A stretch of DNA of 64,000 bases, taken from the NCBI RefSeq assembly GCF_001044425.1, contig NZ_LFML01000003.1:1-64000 (forward strand), written 5' to 3'. The position numbers and the translations under genes were made by a program. The DNA is from Streptomyces roseus. Its GTDB lineage: Bacteria > Actinomycetota > Actinomycetes > Streptomycetales > Streptomycetaceae. The notes beneath the pieces were generated by a model that worked only from the letters and a program-made list of their open reading frames with translations, was not told the DNA's origin and ran no database searches. Positions 44,506 to 55,376 of the stretch are shown here, piece after piece (the stretch's first letter is position 1; each line of letters opens with the position of its first letter).

Positions 44506-46161
44506 CTAGAACCCGCGGGTCCGCTTCGCCGCGCGGCGCTTGGCGGCGCTCGCGGCGCCCGGGATCCGCATGAACAGCCGGGAGGTCTCCGACCCCAGGT
44601 TGACCCCGATCGCGATGGCCAGCGCGATGGCGGCGGCGTTCACCAGCGAGCCGAGGCCCTCGTTCAGCCGGTTCTCGGCGATGAGCAGCAGGCCGTAGTA
44701 CGTCGCGGAGCCCGGCAGCAGCGGGCCGATGGCCGCCGTCGTGTACGGCAGGGCCGAGGCGAAGCGGTAGCGCGAGAAGAGCTGGCCGAAGAGGCCGACC
44801 AGTCCGGCGGCGATGGCCGTGGAGGGTACGGGCGGGATGCCGCCCGCGTAGTGCAGGGCCCCGAAGGTCACCCAGGCGACCCCGCCGTTCAGCGTCACGA
44901 TCCACACGGTGGACCGTTCCTGCTGGAGCAGGATCGCGAACGTGAACACCAGCACCATCGAGGCCGCGATCTGGATCAGCGGCCGCTGGGTGATCTGGAG
45001 GACCTCCTCCGGCTTCGGCGAGGAGCCCAGCTGGAGCCCGAGGTACAGCACGACCAGCACGCCCATGATGATGCCGATGAAGAGGTACATGACCTCCAGC
45101 AGCCGGGCGGAGGCGGTGATGTAGAAGCCGGTCAGGCCGTCCTGCACCGCCGCGACCAGGGCTCGCCCGGGCAGCAGCGCGAAGAGGCCGCCGGTGATCA
45201 CCGCGGAGGCGCGTACGTCGATCTCGCTCAGCTTCAGGGCCACGCCTATGGCGGCCGGCGGCATCGCGGCCACCACGAACTGGTAGAACTCCGGCAGCCC
45301 GCGCCCGGCGCACAGCCAGGCGAACCGGTCGCCGAGCATCGCCCCGATCGCGGCGGCGAAGAACACCAGCACGCCGCCGCCGACCAGGGTGGAGGCGGCC
45401 CCGGCGAGCAGCCCGGCGGCGGCCGTCAGGACCCAGGAGGGGTAGGGGTGCCGGTTGCGGCGGATCTCGGCGAGGCGCCGGTAGGCCTCCTCCAGCGAGA
45501 GCTCGAACTCGTGCGCGCTGATGTCGTCCACCAGCTGGTAGACGGCGGCCAGCCGGGTGTAGTCGGTGCCGCGGCGGCGTACGGTCCGGCTGGCCGAGAC
45601 CGGGTCGTCGACGAGGGAGGGCTGGTAGGTGATCGACAACAGCGTGAAGGTCACCGTGGGCTCGCAGCGGTCCAGCCCGTACGAGTGCGCCACCGCGAAC
45701 ATCGCCGCCTCCACGTCCTCGGCGCCCTCGCCGCCCGCGAGCAGCAGCTCGCCGATGCGCAGGGTGAGGTCGAGTACGCGCCCGACGGCGGGCCCGTGCT
45801 CGGCGTGCTTCTGCACGGCCTCCGGGACGGGTCGGACGTCGACCGGCATGCGCAGCATGGTGCGCATGCGGTCCTGCCAGGGGGATTCCTTCATCAGGGA
45901 GACGGGGAACCCCGTGCCGGGGGTGTAGGCGGGAGGCGAGTGCTGGGCGCTGTACGTGGCCGGGGGTGCGAAGGCGGAGCCCTCCGGCCCCTGCTCGGCG
46001 CTCGGCTCCGGTACCCCTGGCGGGACGGCGAACTCGGAGGTCGGCTGGTCCTCGTCGAGCGGTTCCGGCTCGATGCCTGCGGGCGGGGCGAAGGCGCTGC
46101 GCGCCTCGTCCGATTTCGGCTTCCGGTCCTCGGTGCCCCCGGATCCCTCGCCCTCCGACAC
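44506..46161 (-). CDS. Threonine/serine exporter family protein (ThrE-like)
   Basis: A 551-residue protein. Residues 1-120 are an acidic, proline-rich cytosolic region. A soluble DUF1212 domain (about 125-260) follows, with VLDLTLRIGELLLAGGEGAEDVEAAMFAVAHSYGL. Then about ten membrane segments in two sets (ThrE and DUF3815 halves). The family exports threonine and serine. The GTG at 46161 has GGAGG close upstream. It is transcribed leftward, with the ppa terminator just upstream and a bidirectional terminator downstream. Confidence 0.9.
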   Translation of the reverse strand: MSEGEGSGGTEDRKPKSDEARSAFAPPAGIEPEPLDEDQPTSEFAVPPGVPEPSAEQGPEGSAFAPPATYSAQHSPPAYTPGTGFPVSLMKESPWQDRMRTMLRMPVDVRPVPEAVQKHAEHGPAVGRVLDLTLRIGELLLAGGEGAEDVEAAMFAVAHSYGLDRCEPTVTFTLLSITYQPSLVDDPVSASRTVRRRGTDYTRLAAVYQLVDDISAHEFELSLEEAYRRLAEIRRNRHPYPSWVLTAAAGLLAGAASTLVGGGVLVFFAAAIGAMLGDRFAWLCAGRGLPEFYQFVVAAMPPAAIGVALKLSEIDVRASAVITGGLFALLPGRALVAAVQDGLTGFYITASARLLEVMYLFIGIIMGVLVVLYLGLQLGSSPKPEEVLQITQRPLIQIAASMVLVFTFAILLQQERSTVWIVTLNGGVAWVTFGALHYAGGIPPVPSTAIAAGLVGLFGQLFSRYRFASALPYTTAAIGPLLPGSATYYGLLLIAENRLNEGLGSLVNAAAIALAIAIGVNLGSETSRLFMRIPGAASAAKRRAAKRTRGF

Positions 46162-46235
46162 ACGTCCTCCAGTCCCCGGCCAGCCCGGGTATCAGTATGC
46201 GGAACCGTTCCGTCCTCGGCGAAACCGGACGACGA

Positions 46236-46272
46236 ACGGGCGGCACCCCCTCGGTGAAGGGGTACCGCCCGT
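46236..46272 (-). terminator. Terminator downstream of ppa
   Basis: ACGGGCGGCACCCC (46236-46249) and GGGGTACCGCCCGT (46259-46272) form a 14-bp stem with one mismatch pair and a nine-base loop, after the ppa stop on the minus strand. Confidence 0.75.
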
Positions 46273-46321
46273 CGCGTTCGAGCCTGTCACCTGCCGGGCG
46301 GACCCGGCCGGAGCAGCGGAC

Positions 46322-46816
46322 TCAGTGGTGGCCGCCCTGGGCCTCGAGGCGCTTGTACGAGGCCTCGATCTCGGCCTCGGCCTCGGCGCGGCCGACCCAG
46401 TTGGCGCCCTCGACCGACTTGCCCGGCTCCAGGTCCTTGTAGACCTCGAAGAAGTGCTGGATCTCCAGGCGGTCGAACTCCGACACGTGGTGGATGTCGC
46501 GCAGGTGCTCCACGCGCGGGTCCGAGGCCGGCACGCAGAGCAGCTTGTCGTCGCCGCCCGCCTCGTCCGTCATGCGGAACATGCCGATCGCGCGGCACTT
46601 GATCAGGCAGCCCGGGAAGGTCGGCTCGTCCAGGATGACCAGGGCGTCCAGCGGGTCGCCGTCCTCGCCGAGGGTGTTCTCGACGAAGCCGTAGTCCGCC
46701 GGGTAGCTGGTGGAGGTGAAGAGGCGACGGTCCAGACGGATCCGGCCGGTCTCGTGGTCCACCTCGTACTTGTTCCGCGAACCCTTGGGGATCTCGATGG
46801 TGACGTCGAACTCCAC
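46322..46816 (-). CDS. ppa: Inorganic pyrophosphatase
   Basis: A 164-residue soluble family-I pyrophosphatase that hydrolyses pyrophosphate to phosphate and pulls biosynthetic reactions forward. Signatures: [13 protein letters not shown] at the N-terminus, [22 protein letters not shown] (active-site metal-binding aspartates, about 44-65) and the [14 protein letters not shown] tail. The start GTG 46816 is chosen because GGAGGAG lies six bases before it and the mature family begins at [10 protein letters not shown]; in-frame ATGs further upstream would overlap this ribosome site. It diverges from dacB, a conserved streptomycete arrangement. Confidence 0.96.
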   Translation of the reverse strand: MEFDVTIEIPKGSRNKYEVDHETGRIRLDRRLFTSTSYPADYGFVENTLGEDGDPLDALVILDEPTFPGCLIKCRAIGMFRMTDEAGGDDKLLCVPASDPRVEHLRDIHHVSEFDRLEIQHFFEVYKDLEPGKSVEGANWVGRAEAEAEIEASYKRLEAQGGHH

Positions 46817-46978
46817 GTCCTGCTCCTCCATGCTCAGCTTCATTGCTTCGAGACTGCGATTGGTCCATCCGCACGCGGGTCGCGCCCACCCGGCGGGGTG
46901 GGTGCCATGCTCGCGGCAAGACGCAGTGGTTAAGTGTCCCTCACGCATATGTGTGATCGCGAAAGGGGCTGGTCCGAG

Positions 46979-48427
46979 GTGCCATACGTCAAGACGTGGC
47001 AGCTCATCGCCGTGTCGGCCGTCGCCGGCCTCGCCCTGTCGGTGGCCGCGGTGGCCGCGGCCGGTCCTTGGGACTCCGGCCAGCGTAAGGCCGAGCGGGA
47101 CAGGGCCGCCTCCCGGGGCCTTACGGGTGGCGCAGATCACGGCGGCCACCGCGCCGGCGGGCTGCTGCCGCAGGCCGCGCCCAGCGCCCCCGGGGTGCTC
47201 TCCGGGATCGGTCCGGGCTCCCCGCGGACGACCGGCAGCGGGATCGCGGCCGCCGATTCCGGGCAACTGGCCGAGGCGCTGCGGCCGCTGCTGGCCGACC
47301 CCGCGCTCGGGACCGTCCGTACGGCCTCGGTGATCGACACCGCCACGGGCCGGGTGCTCTTCGAGTCCGGGGCGCGCGAGCCCATGACCCCCGCCTCCAC
47401 CACCAAGATCGCCACCGCGGTGGCGGCCCTCTCCGCGCTCGGCCCCGAGCACCGCATCCGGACCACCGTGACCCCCGGAGCCGGGCCCGGGGAGATCGTC
47501 CTGGTCGGCGGCGGGGACCCCTCCCTCACCGCCCGGAAGAAGAGCCCCGCCGGCTCCGGCGGCAGCCTGCTCGCCCTCGCCGCCGACACGGCCCAGGCCC
47601 TCAAGGCGGCCGGCACCGACTCCGTGCGCCTCGGCTACGACGACACCCTCTTCACCGGCCCGGCCCGCCACCCGATCGGCGAGAACCCCAACATCGCGCC
47701 GGTCACGGCCCTCGCGGCCGACGAGGGCCGCACCGACGAGTCCACCTCCGGGCCCGTGGAGCGGGTCGAGGACCCCGCCAAGGAGACCGCTCTCTCCTTC
47801 GCGGCCCTGCTCAAGGAGCGCGGCATCAAGGTCACGGCAGACCCGGCCAGGGCCGAGGCGCCCGCCGGGGCCCGGCCGCTCGCCACCACCCTCTCCACCC
47901 CGCTCGCCGGACTCGTCGAGCGGATGCTGACCAACAGCGACAACGACATCGCCGAGGTCCTCGCCCGCCAGACCGCCCTCGCCTCCGGGCAGCCCGCCGG
48001 CTTCGAGGGCGCCGAGAAGGCCGTCACCGCCCGGCTCGCCGCCCTCGGCGTGGACACCGCGGGCTCCCGCTTCGCCGACGGCAGCGGCCTCAACCGCGCC
48101 GACAGGATCAGCACGGGGCTGCTCGCCGGACTCCTGGCCAAGGCCGCCGACCCGCAGCGGCCGGAGCTGCGCCCCGTGCTCACCGGGCTGCCCGTCGCCG
48201 GCTTCACCGGGACCCTGCGCAGCCGCAACGCCGGCACCTCCCCGGCGGCCGGGCTCGTACGGGCCAAGACGGGCACCCTGACCGGCGTGAACTCGCTCGC
48301 CGGGACGGTCGTCGACTCCTCCGGGCGACTGCTGGCCTTTGCGTTCCTGACCGCGAACGCCCCGGACGCCGGGCCTGCGGAGAAGGGCCTGGACAAGCTC
48401 GCGGCGGCCGTCGCCCGCGCCTCCTGA
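46979..48427 (+). CDS. dacB: D-alanyl-D-alanine carboxypeptidase/endopeptidase (PBP4)
   Basis: A 482-residue secreted or membrane-anchored class C penicillin-binding protein. N-terminal hydrophobic segment ([24 protein letters not shown]). Motifs STTK (catalytic Ser, near 138), SDN (SxN, near 321) and KTG (near 432) are in order and spacing. It trims D-Ala or cleaves cross-links in peptidoglycan. GTG 46979 is the start, with AAAGGGG upstream; a further upstream ATG at 46934 has no ribosome site. It is divergent from ppa and starts the run dacB-metalloprotease-tilS-hpt-ftsH. Confidence 0.93.
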   Translation: MPYVKTWQLIAVSAVAGLALSVAAVAAAGPWDSGQRKAERDRAASRGLTGGADHGGHRAGGLLPQAAPSAPGVLSGIGPGSPRTTGSGIAAADSGQLAEALRPLLADPALGTVRTASVIDTATGRVLFESGAREPMTPASTTKIATAVAALSALGPEHRIRTTVTPGAGPGEIVLVGGGDPSLTARKKSPAGSGGSLLALAADTAQALKAAGTDSVRLGYDDTLFTGPARHPIGENPNIAPVTALAADEGRTDESTSGPVERVEDPAKETALSFAALLKERGIKVTADPARAEAPAGARPLATTLSTPLAGLVERMLTNSDNDIAEVLARQTALASGQPAGFEGAEKAVTARLAALGVDTAGSRFADGSGLNRADRISTGLLAGLLAKAADPQRPELRPVLTGLPVAGFTGTLRSRNAGTSPAAGLVRAKTGTLTGVNSLAGTVVDSSGRLLAFAFLTANAPDAGPAEKGLDKLAAAVARAS

Positions 48428-48497
48428 CACCCCTCCGGCCGCCTCCGGGCGCATCCGAGGGGCTCCGCCGCGGCGCCGGTCCACGTACGGTTGACGC

Positions 48498-49625
48498 ATG
48501 ACGAGCATCGGTGGTGCCGAGATGGTCGACTGGAATCTCGCGGTGGCGACCGCGACCCGGCTGGTGCGGCCGGGTCCCGAGGTCAGCCGCGACGAGGCCC
48601 GCGCCGTGGTGGCGGAACTGCGCGGGCATGCGAAGACCTCCGAACGCCACGTCCGCGAGTTCACCCGGGTGATCCCCGAGGGGATCACCGTCCCCGACAC
48701 CCCCGTCCTCGTCGTCGACCGGGCCGGCTGGATCCGGGCCAACGTGGCCGGCTTCCGCGAGCTCCTCGCCCCGCTGCTGACCAAGATGCAGGACCGCCGC
48801 GCCGGCGCCCCCGGCGGCGCCGTCCTCGGCGCGGTCGGCGGCAAGGTCACCGGCGTCGAGCTGGGGATGCTGCTCAGCTTCCTGGCCTCCCGCGTGCTCG
48901 GCCAGTACGAGACCTTCGCCCCGGCCGGGCGCGATCTGCCGGGCTCGGCCCCGGGCGGCGGCCGGCTGCTGCTCGTCGCCCCGAACATCGTCCACGTCGA
49001 GCGCGAGCTGGACGTGCGCCCGCACGACTTCCGGCTCTGGGTCTGCCTGCACGAGGAGACGCACCGTACGCAGTTCACGGCCGTCCCGTGGCTGCGCGAC
49101 CACCTGGAGGGCGAGATCCAGACGTTCCTCGGCGCCACCGAGGTGGACCCGGCGACCATCCTGGAGCGGCTGCGCGAGGCCGCCCAGTCCTTCGCCGGCG
49201 CCCGCCCCGACTCCGAGCAGGGCGACGAGGGCCGCTCCCTGGTCGAGCTCGTCCAGACGCCCGAGCAGCGCGAGGTGCTCGGGCGTCTGACCGCCGTCAT
49301 GTCCCTGCTGGAGGGCCACGCCGACTACGTCATGGACGGCGTCGGCCCCACCGTCGTGCCCTCGGTCGCCGAGATCCGCGAGAAGTTCCAGCAGCGCCGG
49401 GCCAGCGGCGCGGGCCGCCTCGACGCGGCGCTGCGCAAGCTGCTGGGGCTCGACGCGAAGCTGCGCCAGTACCGCGACGGCGAGCGCTTCGTAAGGGCCG
49501 TCGTCGGCCAGGTGGGCATGGACGGCTTCAACCGGGTCTGGACCTCGCCGAACACACTGCCGACGAAGGCGGAGATCGCCAAGCCCGCGGACTGGGTCGC
49601 GCGGGTGCACCGCAAGGGCGAATAG
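48498..49625 (+). CDS. Zinc-dependent metalloprotease (DUF2342 / F420-associated family)
   Basis: A 375-residue protein with HEETH (HExxH zinc motif) in [18 protein letters not shown], and a further conserved block [12 protein letters not shown] that supplies the third ligand. This is the actinobacterial putative hydrolase family often annotated as zinc-dependent metalloprotease and once linked to coenzyme F420 biosynthesis by co-occurrence. Its substrate is unknown. It lies between dacB and tilS, as in other streptomycetes. The ATG at 48498 is used; an alternative in-frame ATG is eight codons downstream. Confidence 0.9.
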   Translation: MTSIGGAEMVDWNLAVATATRLVRPGPEVSRDEARAVVAELRGHAKTSERHVREFTRVIPEGITVPDTPVLVVDRAGWIRANVAGFRELLAPLLTKMQDRRAGAPGGAVLGAVGGKVTGVELGMLLSFLASRVLGQYETFAPAGRDLPGSAPGGGRLLLVAPNIVHVERELDVRPHDFRLWVCLHEETHRTQFTAVPWLRDHLEGEIQTFLGATEVDPATILERLREAAQSFAGARPDSEQGDEGRSLVELVQTPEQREVLGRLTAVMSLLEGHADYVMDGVGPTVVPSVAEIREKFQQRRASGAGRLDAALRKLLGLDAKLRQYRDGERFVRAVVGQVGMDGFNRVWTSPNTLPTKAEIAKPADWVARVHRKGE

Positions 49626-49914
49626 GAGCGAAGGGGGGTGACTCAGGGGGCGTAAACCTGACTCACTGGGGGAAGAAGCGTCACCCGTCCGAGGGACCGT
49701 GGGGCGTGGAAGGGCGTGCGATGCTCAGGGAACGGCTCGGTTCTGTCACCATCGACGCACTCTGAGTGACAACCCGCGTTCCGCGGGGGCTCCCGGCGGG
49801 GGCTCCTCACGGGAGGCGGGGCACCGGGCAGTGTCGAACAGCACCGAACACAGCCGTTCCAGCACCACACCCCCAGCCTTCGAGGCATCCGAACTCCACC
49901 GAAGGGCACCGGAC

Positions 49915-50976
49915 ATGGGTCCCCATCCTGCGGTCGCGGCGATACGCCTGGCGGTCCGCCGCGTACTCCACGACGTCCTCACCGACCTCACCGACCGTCC
50001 CGCCGGCCACTCCCCGAACCCGTCCGGGGGGACGTCCACGGCGGCTGCCAGCACCCTGCCACTCGTACTCGTCGCCTGCTCCGGGGGCGCCGACTCCATG
50101 GCGCTCGCCTCGGCCCTGGCCTTCGAGGCGCCCAAACTGGGCATCCGGGCCGGGGGCATCACCGTCGACCACGGCCTCCAGGCCGGCTCCGACCTGCGCG
50201 CCGCCGAGGTCGTCACCCGCATGACCGCGCTCCGCCTCGACCCGGTGGAGTCCGTCGCCGTGCGCGTCGGCCGCGACGGCGGACCCGAGGCCGCGGCGCG
50301 CGACGCCCGCTACGGGGCCCTGGACGAGGCCGCCGACCGCCTGGGCGCCGCCGCCGTACTGCTCGGCCACACCCGGGACGATCAAGCCGAAACCGTCCTG
50401 CTGGGCCTCGCCCGCGGCTCCGGCATCCGCTCGCTGTCCGGCATGGCCGAGGTGTCGGGAGGACCGGGCCGCAGCCACCGCTACCGCCGCCCCTTCCTCC
50501 ACATCGACCGGCAGACCGCCCGCAAGGCCTGCATGGTCCAGTCGCTGCCGGTCTGGGACGACCCGCACAACATCGATCCCGCCTACACGCGCTCCCGGCT
50601 CCGCCACGAGGGGCTGCCCGCCCTCGAGAAGGCGCTGGGCAAGGGAGTGGTCGAGGCGCTCGCCCGTACCGCCCAGCTCTCCCGCGACGACGCCGACGCG
50701 CTCGACTCCTGGGCCGCCGAGGCCGAGGCCGGCGTACGGGACGAGGACGGCAAGCTGGAGTGCGCCAAGCTGTACGCCCTGCCCCCGGCCGTCCGCCGCC
50801 GCGTGCTGCGCAGGGCCGTGGTCGCCGCCGGTTCCCCCGCGGGCTCGCTCTTCGCCCGTCACATCGAGGAAGTGGACCGCCTCATCACCGGATGGCGGGG
50901 CCAGGGCGCCATCAACCTGCCCGGCCGGGTCGAGGCTCAGCGGCAGGGTGGCAGACTTGTCATCCGGCAGGGCTGA
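49915..50976 (+). CDS. tilS: tRNA(Ile)-lysidine synthetase
   Basis: A 353-residue protein with the N-type ATP pyrophosphatase loop SGGADS (56-61), the family segment [37 protein letters not shown] and [15 protein letters not shown]. TilS attaches lysine to cytidine-34 of the CAU-anticodon tRNA-Ile, changing it to read AUA, an essential reaction. The start ATG 49915 follows GAAGGG and gives the usual length; longer frames upstream are poor. It is followed after 65 bases by hpt. Confidence 0.95.
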   Translation: MGPHPAVAAIRLAVRRVLHDVLTDLTDRPAGHSPNPSGGTSTAAASTLPLVLVACSGGADSMALASALAFEAPKLGIRAGGITVDHGLQAGSDLRAAEVVTRMTALRLDPVESVAVRVGRDGGPEAAARDARYGALDEAADRLGAAAVLLGHTRDDQAETVLLGLARGSGIRSLSGMAEVSGGPGRSHRYRRPFLHIDRQTARKACMVQSLPVWDDPHNIDPAYTRSRLRHEGLPALEKALGKGVVEALARTAQLSRDDADALDSWAAEAEAGVRDEDGKLECAKLYALPPAVRRRVLRRAVVAAGSPAGSLFARHIEEVDRLITGWRGQGAINLPGRVEAQRQGGRLVIRQG

Positions 50977-51041
50977 TTGGTGCTGAAACACGGCTGAGTC
51001 CTCCGGGGGCACCCCCGGAGCCCCGGCCGCAAACGAAAGTG

Positions 51042-51602
51042 ATGCGGGTGGACGAGAAGGACATGGGCAGCGACCTCCAGTCGGTGCTCATCACCAAGGA
51101 AGAGATCGACGCGAAGCTGGCCGAGCTGGCCGCGAAGATCGACGCGGAGTACGCGGGCAAGGACCTGCTCATCGTCGGTGTGCTCAAGGGCGCCGTGATG
51201 GTGATGGCGGACCTGGCGCGTGCCTTGTCCACCCCGCTCACCATGGACTGGATGGCGGTGTCCTCGTACGGCGCCGGGACCCAGTCCTCGGGCGTGGTGC
51301 GGATCCTCAAGGACCTCGACACCGACATCAAGGACAAGCACGTCCTGATCGTCGAGGACATCATCGACTCGGGCCTGACCCTGTCCTGGCTGCTGTCGAA
51401 CCTGGGCTCCCGCCAGCCGGCGTCCCTGGAGGTCGTCACGCTGCTGCGCAAGCCCGACGCCGCCAAGGTCGCGATCGACGTGAAGTGGGTCGGCTTCGAC
51501 ATCCCGAACGAGTTCGTCGTCGGCTACGGCCTCGACTACGCGGAGAAGTACCGCAACCTGCCGTTCGTCGGCACCCTCGCCCCGCACGTCTACGGCGGCT
51601 GA
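51042..51602 (+). CDS. hpt: Hypoxanthine phosphoribosyltransferase
   Basis: A 186-residue purine-salvage enzyme that makes IMP or GMP from hypoxanthine or guanine and PRPP. The PRPP-binding loop [11 protein letters not shown] is at 104-114, the flexible-loop Ser-Tyr dipeptide is in AVSSYGAGT and the C-terminal [19 protein letters not shown] binds the base. The start could be ATG 51042, GTG 51048 or ATG 51063; the first is used. The tilS-hpt-ftsH order is conserved widely in bacteria. Confidence 0.95.
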   Translation: MRVDEKDMGSDLQSVLITKEEIDAKLAELAAKIDAEYAGKDLLIVGVLKGAVMVMADLARALSTPLTMDWMAVSSYGAGTQSSGVVRILKDLDTDIKDKHVLIVEDIIDSGLTLSWLLSNLGSRQPASLEVVTLLRKPDAAKVAIDVKWVGFDIPNEFVVGYGLDYAEKYRNLPFVGTLAPHVYGG

Positions 51603-51810
51603 CGCCCGGATCGCGATCGGGCCCCGGACAGGGGCCCGCTCAGGGGAACCCTGGAACGATTCCTGCCGTTGGAGCAGGGGAAAGCAGTTCTGTCAGCCGT
51701 CCCACGAGGCCGCGGGTGACAATACAGGGGTACATTCCGAAGAACAGTCTTTACTCACAGCAGCATTTACCTACGGGCAGGAGGGACGGGGCGCCTGGCG
51801 CCCCGTATGG

Positions 51811-53832
51811 ATGGACGTGAAGCGATACTTCCGTGGGCCGGTCATGTGGATCGTGCTGGCCGTCCTCGCCGTGGTCGTGTTGATGAACGTCGTCGGCTCC
51901 GGCGGCGGCTACAAGTCGGTGGAGACCAGCGAGGTCATCAAGGCGATCAACAGTGGCCAGGTGGAGAGCGCCAAGCTCACCACCGGTGACAGCCAGATGA
52001 TCAAGATCGAGCTGAAGAAGGACCAGAAGCTCGGCGACAACGACGGCACCAAGTTCCAGGCCAACTACATCGGAGACCAGGGCGTCCAGCTCGCCCAGAA
52101 CCTCCAGACCAAGTTCGAAGCCGGTCAGATCCCGGACGGGTACACCGTCTCTCCGGACAAGACCAGCCCGTTCCTCAGCGTGCTGCTCTCCCTGCTGCCC
52201 TTCGTCCTCATCGTCGTCGTCTTCCTGTTCCTGATGAATCAGATGCAGGGCGGCGGCTCCCGGGTGATGAACTTCGGGAAGTCCAAGGCCAAGCTCATCA
52301 CCAAGGACACCCCGAAGACGACGTTCGCCGACGTCGCGGGCTCGGACGAGGCCGTCGAGGAACTCCACGAGATCAAGGAGTTCCTGCAGGAGCCGGCCAA
52401 GTTCCAGGCAGTCGGGGCCAAGATCCCCAAGGGCGTGCTGCTGTACGGCCCGCCCGGAACGGGCAAGACCCTGCTGGCCCGCGCCGTCGCGGGCGAGGCC
52501 GGGGTCCCGTTCTACTCGATCTCCGGTTCCGACTTCGTCGAGATGTTCGTCGGTGTCGGTGCCTCGCGTGTCCGCGACCTGTTCGAGCAGGCCAAGGCCA
52601 ACGCGCCGGCGATCGTCTTCGTCGACGAGATCGACGCCGTCGGCCGGCACCGCGGTGCGGGTCTGGGCGGCGGTCACGACGAGCGCGAGCAGACCCTGAA
52701 CCAGCTGCTCGTCGAGATGGACGGCTTCGACGTGAAGGGCGGCGTCATCCTGATCGCCGCCACGAACCGCCCGGACATCCTCGACCCGGCGCTGCTGCGC
52801 CCGGGCCGTTTCGACCGGCAGATCGCGGTCGACCGTCCGGACATGCAGGGCCGTCTGGAGATCCTCAAGGTCCACCAGAAGGGCAAGCCGGTCGCTCCGG
52901 ACGTCGACCTCTCGGCCGTCGCCCGCCGCACCCCCGGCTTCACCGGTGCCGATCTGTCCAACGTTCTGAACGAGGCGGCGCTCCTCACCGCCCGCTCGAA
53001 CCGCAAGCTGATCGACAACCACATGCTGGACGAGGCGATCGACCGCGTCGTGGCGGGCCCGCAGAAGCGGACCCGGATCATGTCGGACCGGGAAAAGAAG
53101 ATCACCGCGTACCACGAGGGCGGTCACGCCCTGGTCGCGGCGGCCTCCCCGAACTCCGACCCGGTCCACAAGATCACGATCCTGTCCCGCGGCCGGGCCC
53201 TGGGTTACACCATGGTCCTGCCCGAAGAGGACAAGTACTCGACCACGCGCAACGAGATGCTCGACCAGCTGGCCTACATGCTGGGCGGGCGCGCGGCCGA
53301 GGAGCTGGTCTTCCACGACCCGACCACCGGCGCGGCGAACGACATCGAGAAGGCCACGGCGACGGCCCGCGCGATGGTGACCCAGTACGGCATGACCGAG
53401 CGCCTCGGCGCGATCAAGTTCGGCGGGGACAACACCGAGCCGTTCCTGGGCCGCGAGATGTCGCACCCGCGGGACTACTCGGAAGAAGTCGCGGCGCTCG
53501 TCGACGAAGAGGTCAAGAAGCTCATCGAGACGGCGCACAACGAGGCCTGGGAGATCCTGGTCGAGAACCGCGACGTCCTCGACAACCTGGTCCTGGCCCT
53601 CCTGGAGAAGGAGACGCTGGGCAAGGAGGAGATCGCCGAGATCTTCTCGACGATCGTGAAGCGCCCGGCCCGTCCGGCGTGGACCGGTTCCTCGCACCGC
53701 ACCCCGTCGACCCGCCCGCCGGTGCTCTCTCCCAAGGAGCTCCAGCTGACGAACTCGGCGAACGGCACCTCGGCGGCCACGCCGACGGTGTCCGTGGACA
53801 AGGACCCCGTGCCGGAGGACCGCGCCGAGTAG
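51811..53832 (+). CDS. ftsH: ATP-dependent zinc metalloprotease FtsH
   Basis: A 673-residue membrane protease. Two membrane helices (about 11-29 and 121-142) flank an outside domain. The AAA module has Walker A GPPGTGKT (213-220), Walker B IVFVDEID (268-275) and a second region of homology ([19 protein letters not shown]). The protease active site is HEGGH (435-439). FtsH degrades membrane and short-lived cytosolic proteins. About 50 C-terminal residues are low complexity (Ser/Thr/Pro rich). It is preceded by a 208-base region probably holding its promoter and followed by a strong terminator. Confidence 0.97.
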   Translation: MDVKRYFRGPVMWIVLAVLAVVVLMNVVGSGGGYKSVETSEVIKAINSGQVESAKLTTGDSQMIKIELKKDQKLGDNDGTKFQANYIGDQGVQLAQNLQTKFEAGQIPDGYTVSPDKTSPFLSVLLSLLPFVLIVVVFLFLMNQMQGGGSRVMNFGKSKAKLITKDTPKTTFADVAGSDEAVEELHEIKEFLQEPAKFQAVGAKIPKGVLLYGPPGTGKTLLARAVAGEAGVPFYSISGSDFVEMFVGVGASRVRDLFEQAKANAPAIVFVDEIDAVGRHRGAGLGGGHDEREQTLNQLLVEMDGFDVKGGVILIAATNRPDILDPALLRPGRFDRQIAVDRPDMQGRLEILKVHQKGKPVAPDVDLSAVARRTPGFTGADLSNVLNEAALLTARSNRKLIDNHMLDEAIDRVVAGPQKRTRIMSDREKKITAYHEGGHALVAAASPNSDPVHKITILSRGRALGYTMVLPEEDKYSTTRNEMLDQLAYMLGGRAAEELVFHDPTTGAANDIEKATATARAMVTQYGMTERLGAIKFGGDNTEPFLGREMSHPRDYSEEVAALVDEEVKKLIETAHNEAWEILVENRDVLDNLVLALLEKETLGKEEIAEIFSTIVKRPARPAWTGSSHRTPSTRPPVLSPKELQLTNSANGTSAATPTVSVDKDPVPEDRAE

Positions 53833-53860
53833 CCCTCGGCCGGACCGTCCCGGAATGGAT

Positions 53861-53902
53861 GCCGCGCCCCCCAGGTTCTAGCCTGGGGGGCGCGGCACTT
53901 TT
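53861..53902 (+). terminator. Terminator between ftsH and folE
   Basis: GCCGCGCCCCCCAGG (53861-53875) and CCTGGGGGGCGCGGC (53882-53896) form a perfect 15-bp stem around a six-base loop, followed by ACTTTTG. It separates ftsH from folE, so folE must use readthrough or a promoter in the remaining 42 bases. Confidence 0.85.
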
Positions 53903-53944
53903 GCGTGCCCGTGAGGCGCCAGTGCACACAGGAACGAGGAAGAG

Positions 53945-54553
53945 ATGACCGACCCAGTGACCCTGACCGGTGACGAGGGCACGATCGGAGAGTTCGACGA
54001 GAAGCGCGCCCAGGCGGCGGTCCGCGAGCTCCTGATCGCGGTCGGCGAGGACCCGGACCGCGAAGGCCTCCTCGAAACCCCGGCCCGTGTGGCCCGCGCC
54101 TACAAGGAGATATTCGCCGGCCTCTACCAGAAGCCCGAAGAGGTCCTCACGACCACCTTCGACCTGGGACACGACGAGATGGTCCTGGTGAAGGACATCG
54201 AGGTCATGAGCAACTGTGAGCACCACCTGGTGCCGTTCCACGGCGTGGCCCACGTCGGCTACATCCCGTCCACCGACGGCAAGATCACCGGGCTCTCGAA
54301 GCTGGCCCGCCTCGTGGACGTGTACGCCCGCCGCCCGCAGGTGCAGGAGCGGCTGACCACGCAGATAGCGGATTCCCTGATGGAAATCCTGGAGCCGCGC
54401 GGGGTCATCGTGGTCGTCGAGTGCGAGCACATGTGCATGACGATGCGCGGGGTCCGCAAGCCCGGGGCGAAGACGATCACCTCGGCGGTCCGGGGCCAGC
54501 TCCGCGACCCCGCGACCCGCAACGAGGCCATGAGCCTGATCATGGCGCGCTAG
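53945..54553 (+). CDS. folE: GTP cyclohydrolase I
   Basis: A 202-residue enzyme that opens GTP to dihydroneopterin triphosphate, the first step of folate biosynthesis. Zinc ligands Cys91 and His94 are in [12 protein letters not shown] and the second cysteine is in [12 protein letters not shown] (about residues 158-167). The start ATG follows GAGGAAGAG. In streptomycetes ftsH-folE is usually followed by folP, folB and folK in the same direction. Here folE instead overlaps the convergent trpA by 14 bases, so the folate operon appears cut off. Confidence 0.96.
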   Translation: MTDPVTLTGDEGTIGEFDEKRAQAAVRELLIAVGEDPDREGLLETPARVARAYKEIFAGLYQKPEEVLTTTFDLGHDEMVLVKDIEVMSNCEHHLVPFHGVAHVGYIPSTDGKITGLSKLARLVDVYARRPQVQERLTTQIADSLMEILEPRGVIVVVECEHMCMTMRGVRKPGAKTITSAVRGQLRDPATRNEAMSLIMAR

Positions 54554-55376
54554 AGGCCCCTTCCCGGCCCCTGCGGACGCCTTCGGCGAGCTCGCCGGCG
54601 AGGGCCTTGACGGCTGTCAGTCCGGTCGGCAGGTCGGGTGCGTCCAGGAGCAGCTTGACGAAGGCGGAGCCGACGATGACTCCGTCGGCGAATCCCGCGA
54701 CCTGTTTGGCCTGGACGGCGTTGGAGACGCCGAGGCCGACGCAGACGGGGAGGTCGGTGGTGGTGCGGGTGCGGCGGACGAGTTCCTGGGCCTCGTTGCC
54801 GACGGATTCGCGGGTGCCGGTGACGCCCATCAGCGAGGCGGCGTAGACGAAGCCGGAACCGGCGGCCGTGATGGTCGCCAGGCGCGCGTCCTTGCTGCTG
54901 GGGGCGACGACGAAGACGGTCGCCAGGCCGTACTTGTCGGCGTGCTCGCGCCACAGGGCGGATTCCTGGACGGGCAGGTCGGGCAGGATGCAGCCCGCGC
55001 CGCCCGCCGCGGCCAGCTCAGCGGCGAACCGCTCCACGCCGTAGCGGTCGATGGGGTTCCAGTACGTCATCACCAGCACCGGCGCCCCGGTCGCCGCGTG
55101 TGCCTCGCGCACGGTGCGCAGGACGTCGGCGATCTTGACGCCGCCGCGCAGGGCGATGTCGTCGGCGGTCTGGATGATCGCGCCGTCCAGGACGGGGTCG
55201 CTGTGCGGGAGGCCGACCTCGACCACGTCCGCGCCGCCCGCGATGACGGCCTTGACGGCCTCGATGGCGCCGTCGACGGTCGGGAACCCGGCCGGGAGGT
55301 AGGCGACCAGGGCCGCGCGGTCCTCGGACTTGGCCTTGGCGAGGGTGGCGGAGAGGAGTTCGATGTTGCCGCTCAC
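54540..55376 (-). CDS. trpA: Tryptophan synthase alpha subunit
   Basis: A 278-residue TIM-barrel enzyme that cleaves indole-3-glycerol phosphate to indole. The catalytic glutamate and aspartate are in [15 protein letters not shown] (about 48-62), with the phosphate-binding GLGVSNAVQ...[11 protein letters not shown] at the C-terminus. GTG 55376 overlaps the trpB stop as GTGA. It is the last gene of the leftward operon, and its 3' end overlaps the folE 3' end on the other strand. Confidence 0.95.
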   Translation of the reverse strand: MSGNIELLSATLAKAKSEDRAALVAYLPAGFPTVDGAIEAVKAVIAGGADVVEVGLPHSDPVLDGAIIQTADDIALRGGVKIADVLRTVREAHAATGAPVLVMTYWNPIDRYGVERFAAELAAAGGAGCILPDLPVQESALWREHADKYGLATVFVVAPSSKDARLATITAAGSGFVYAASLMGVTGTRESVGNEAQELVRRTRTTTDLPVCVGLGVSNAVQAKQVAGFADGVIVGSAFVKLLLDAPDLPTGLTAVKALAGELAEGVRRGREGASSAP

